Of a DNA stretch of 64,000 nt, positions 61,783-64,000 are shown in pieces. Location: positions 310,001-374,000 of the forward strand of contig NZ_QVFV01000003.1 of assembly GCF_004212215.1 (NCBI RefSeq), given 5' to 3'. Both the position numbers and the translations under genes were made by a program. Under the pieces are notes generated by a model that did no database searches, had not been told where the DNA came from, and saw nothing but the letters and a program-made list of their open reading frames with translations. The stretch's first letter is position 1; each line of letters starts with the position of its first letter. Origin of the DNA: Leptolyngbya iicbica LK (GTDB lineage: Bacteria; Cyanobacteriota; Cyanobacteriia; Phormidesmidales; Phormidesmidaceae).

Positions 61783-64000
61783 CTAGCGAAATTCAACTAT
61801 CGGCCGGAGTTCCGAACCGTGAGCGAGTAACGCCTCCGGATCAATAGCTAGAGCCTGAGCGAGTTTGAGCAAAGGTTTTAACCACACCGCAGCCTGGGCG
61901 GGGTCTTCTTGTCGTAGCCAACTCAGCCATTCCGCACTGTGCTGCCAATACAACTCCTGCGAACGCACCAATGAAATACCGCCCAAACGGTAACCCAGGT
62001 TAATCAACCGTCGCAGCCAATCCACATTCTCGACCAGATGCTCAGGCCGGGGATTATCGAGGAAATGTCGTAGCGATCGCCAGATGATCCCCTCCAAGAT
62101 GCGTTGCCCTTCAGGAATGGCACAATCACATTGAAACTGCTGGGCCTCTTGGGCGATGCTCTCTAGCTGCATCAGGTGCACCGTGCCTCGATTGAGCGGC
62201 CCCCCATTCAAGTCAATCGTCTCTTGATCTAACATCCGGAGGCTTTCTAAAGCCCGATGGCGGATCGCCACTTCTGCGGCTACTTGGAGTTCTTGGGGCA
62301 CGGTTAGCCCATCGCGGTGAAAAGCTTTGAGCAGGCCGTGATTATTGCGATAAACCTGATCGTAGAGCTGATCCAAACGCTGTAGCGTATCGCGACTAAG
62401 GAGCTGCATAATGCGGTGCCGCTCTTCGGCAAACAGGGTCTGCAAATTATAAGCATGATCCCCGAACGCCTCGTTCATGGCTAAAATCACCTGCGCGGCG
62501 CTGCCACTGCTAAACGCTGCCAACACAGTCTCTTTGGCCCGTTGATAATCCAGCCGTCGCCGGAAACCGCTGACACTACAGTGGAAGTCCCAACCGCCGA
62601 GATGCAGCACAACAAAGCTGAGATCGGAGCGATCGCCCATCACATCTGACATCACCTGTAAGCGACCCACCGCAAGGGACAACGGCCCCATGCGCTGCAC
62701 CTGATAATCATGCTGCTGAATGGTGTAGCAATAGAGGCGCTGTTCCGTTTGATAAGGCGTAAACAGGGAGCTCATGGCATAGTGCGCCACCACCTGCTCC
62801 AAGCTCACCTGAGAGGGAATCGCCAACTGACGATAGACGCCCGCCGCATTGTGAAACTGCGGCACATTGCTGAGACCAGGTTCGAGCTGATTGATGAACT
62901 CGGTTTCTAGCTCAACGCCGCTGATTTCGCCCGCCAGTTCGATCGCCCGCGCCGCATAGCGCAAAATCTGCGTGCCCTCGGGACGTGACACCTCATCAAA
63001 AAACCAACCGCAACTGGTATACATCAACAACGCATGATGCTGCATTTCCAGCAGCCGTAGCGCTTCGACCTGTTCGGCATGGGTCAGCGCGTGATGCTGA
63101 TATTGGCGAAAGAACTGCTCGCGACTCTGGGCCGTGCGCTGACGAATCACCTGCACGTAGCCATTTCGCGCCGCCCAGGGATCGGTAAACAAGGCAGTGC
63201 CATACTGCTCAAAGATTTCGGCCAGTTCATTCCGCAGCCAGTCCAAGGCATCGCGCAGGGGCCGCCGCCATTTTTGATGCCACAGGCCACCGCCGCCGCA
63301 ACCGCAATCGTCTTGCCAGCGATCGACCCCGTGAGAACAGCTCCAAGCCGTGACAGGCTTCAACACGGCCTCCCAGGTGGGCGGACAGTGATGCAAGTAA
63401 TAAGCGTAGTTCGTGACCGTCCACCCCTGATGGGGAAATTCTTTGGTCACGGCATAAGCGAGGGTTTTCTCCGCGCCGCCTCGGTGATGCCCAAAGGTCT
63501 CGCCATCGGTAGCGACGCCCACTAGTTGCGACGGCCGATGATCGCCCCGTACCGCTTGCCCAATACGTCCGGCGAAATGCTGCGATGAACTCAGCACATC
63601 GTTAAAGCCCATGTCGCGCGAGATCGGCCCGTCATAAAAGAAGACATCAATGTAGCGGTGAGTGTCGTCCGCATTGCGGCTAGGCAAGTAACAGCGATAG
63701 GGCCGATTGGGATCAATTTGGCCGCCGCCGACTTCGTGCCAGTCGGGCTCCGGCTCATCCGCCGTGGGAATCGTGCGACACCGCTGCACCTGCGACGGTG
63801 CCAGGATGGTGAACTTAAAGCCTTCATCTACCAGAGCTTCGAGGGTGGGATAGTCCACCGCGGTCTCCGCCAGCCAGATCCCTTCGGGCTCACGGCCAAA
63901 GCGGGCCACAAAATCGGCCTTACCCCAGCGAATCTGCGTCTGTTTGTCGCGATCGCTCGCCAGAGGCATGATGATGTGGTTGTACACCTGGGCGATCGCA
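61783..64000 (-). CDS. GH57-family glycosidase with DUF3536 region, truncated by window edge
   Basis: At least 738 residues; the frame is open to the last base (AIAQVYNHIIMPLA precedes the first possible internal start at 63987), so about 100 N-terminal residues, including the usual HGHFYQPP start, lie outside. GH57 landmarks: WGKADFVARFGREPEGIWLAE with the nucleophile Glu, and VATDGETFGHH with the acid Asp. The C-terminal 350 residues are the DUF3536 helical region. Members act on alpha-1,4/1,6-glucans; whether this is an amylase, branching enzyme or transferase cannot be settled here. No start or promoter visible. Confidence 0.92.
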   Translation of the reverse strand, partial: AIAQVYNHIIMPLASDRDKQTQIRWGKADFVARFGREPEGIWLAETAVDYPTLEALVDEGFKFTILAPSQVQRCRTIPTADEPEPDWHEVGGGQIDPNRPYRCYLPSRNADDTHRYIDVFFYDGPISRDMGFNDVLSSSQHFAGRIGQAVRGDHRPSQLVGVATDGETFGHHRGGAEKTLAYAVTKEFPHQGWTVTNYAYYLHHCPPTWEAVLKPVTAWSCSHGVDRWQDDCGCGGGGLWHQKWRRPLRDALDWLRNELAEIFEQYGTALFTDPWAARNGYVQVIRQRTAQSREQFFRQYQHHALTHAEQVEALRLLEMQHHALLMYTSCGWFFDEVSRPEGTQILRYAARAIELAGEISGVELETEFINQLEPGLSNVPQFHNAAGVYRQLAIPSQVSLEQVVAHYAMSSLFTPYQTEQRLYCYTIQQHDYQVQRMGPLSLAVGRLQVMSDVMGDRSDLSFVVLHLGGWDFHCSVSGFRRRLDYQRAKETVLAAFSSGSAAQVILAMNEAFGDHAYNLQTLFAEERHRIMQLLSRDTLQRLDQLYDQVYRNNHGLLKAFHRDGLTVPQELQVAAEVAIRHRALESLRMLDQETIDLNGGPLNRGTVHLMQLESIAQEAQQFQCDCAIPEGQRILEGIIWRSLRHFLDNPRPEHLVENVDWLRRLINLGYRLGGISLVRSQELYWQHSAEWLSWLRQEDPAQAAVWLKPLLKLAQALAIDPEALLAHGSELRPIVEFR

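Overview
The window is cyanobacterial chromosome. The evidence is chlH (Mg-chelatase H subunit), a 701-residue ArgZ/AgrE-type arginine dihydrolase, a RibBA with a cyanobacterial-style C-terminal extension, DUF2949 and Uma2 proteins, tandem WD40 and 'NPDV' repeat proteins, and many copies of the HIP1 octamer GCGATCGC. Base composition is moderately GC-rich. A Leptolyngbya/Nodosilinea-like filamentous lineage would fit, but genus cannot be fixed from sequence alone. I found no rRNA, tRNA, CRISPR array, prophage or replication origin.

0-15 kb: the 3' part of a WD40 protein (open at the left edge), a GMC oxidoreductase, a DrrAB-like ABC exporter pair, a small exported protein, a long gene-free stretch, a CBM35/6-like protein with five 'NPDV' repeats, a small membrane protein, pdeM divergent from a 2-oxoglutarate oxygenase, a large protein with a degenerate MazG-like start, and a GH13 alpha-amylase. 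15-30 kb is mostly core metabolism: ctaA-ctaB (heme A), arginine dihydrolase, DUF2283, a Pro/Ser-rich membrane protein, an orphan OmpR-type regulator, ribBA, leuD, a GH13_18 glycoside phosphorylase and uvrB. A 1.6-kb IS66 element abuts the uvrB stop codon.

32-36.7 kb: a HAD phosphatase, DUF2949, and a sugar/compatible-solute ABC importer (two coupled permeases plus a MalK/UgpC-type ATPase, with no binding protein in the window). 37-44.6 kb is the most accessory part: an AT-rich DUF262-DUF1524 (GmrSD-like) gene without HIP1 sites, a Uma2 nuclease, a MerR-TipAS-ClpN fusion regulator, a MITE-like repeat, DUF2834, an XRE/MmyB-type regulator, an OFA-type MFS carrier, and a decayed glycosyltransferase fragment. 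44.6-53.5 kb: an SH3-like secreted protein, a BASS carrier, an oligopeptide-type binding lipoprotein, chlH and a second Uma2. 53.6-64 kb: a complete IS630 element with a -1 frameshift site, a 1116-residue GAF/PAS/GGDEF protein, a second copy of the MITE-like repeat, DUF302 with a clear promoter, an SGNH hydrolase, a second BASS carrier and a GH57 protein that runs off the right edge.

Functional threads: glucan and sugar handling (GH13_5, GH13_18, GH57, sugar ABC importer); tetrapyrrole metabolism (ctaA, ctaB, chlH); nitrogen and amino acids (argZ, leuD, peptide-type binding protein). The observation I rate highest is that the first GAF domain of the diguanylate cyclase has both cysteines of a DXCF-class cyanobacteriochrome at the expected 28-residue spacing. 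This makes it a candidate light-controlled c-di-GMP synthase with a Cys-Tyr instead of a Cys-His chromophore site.
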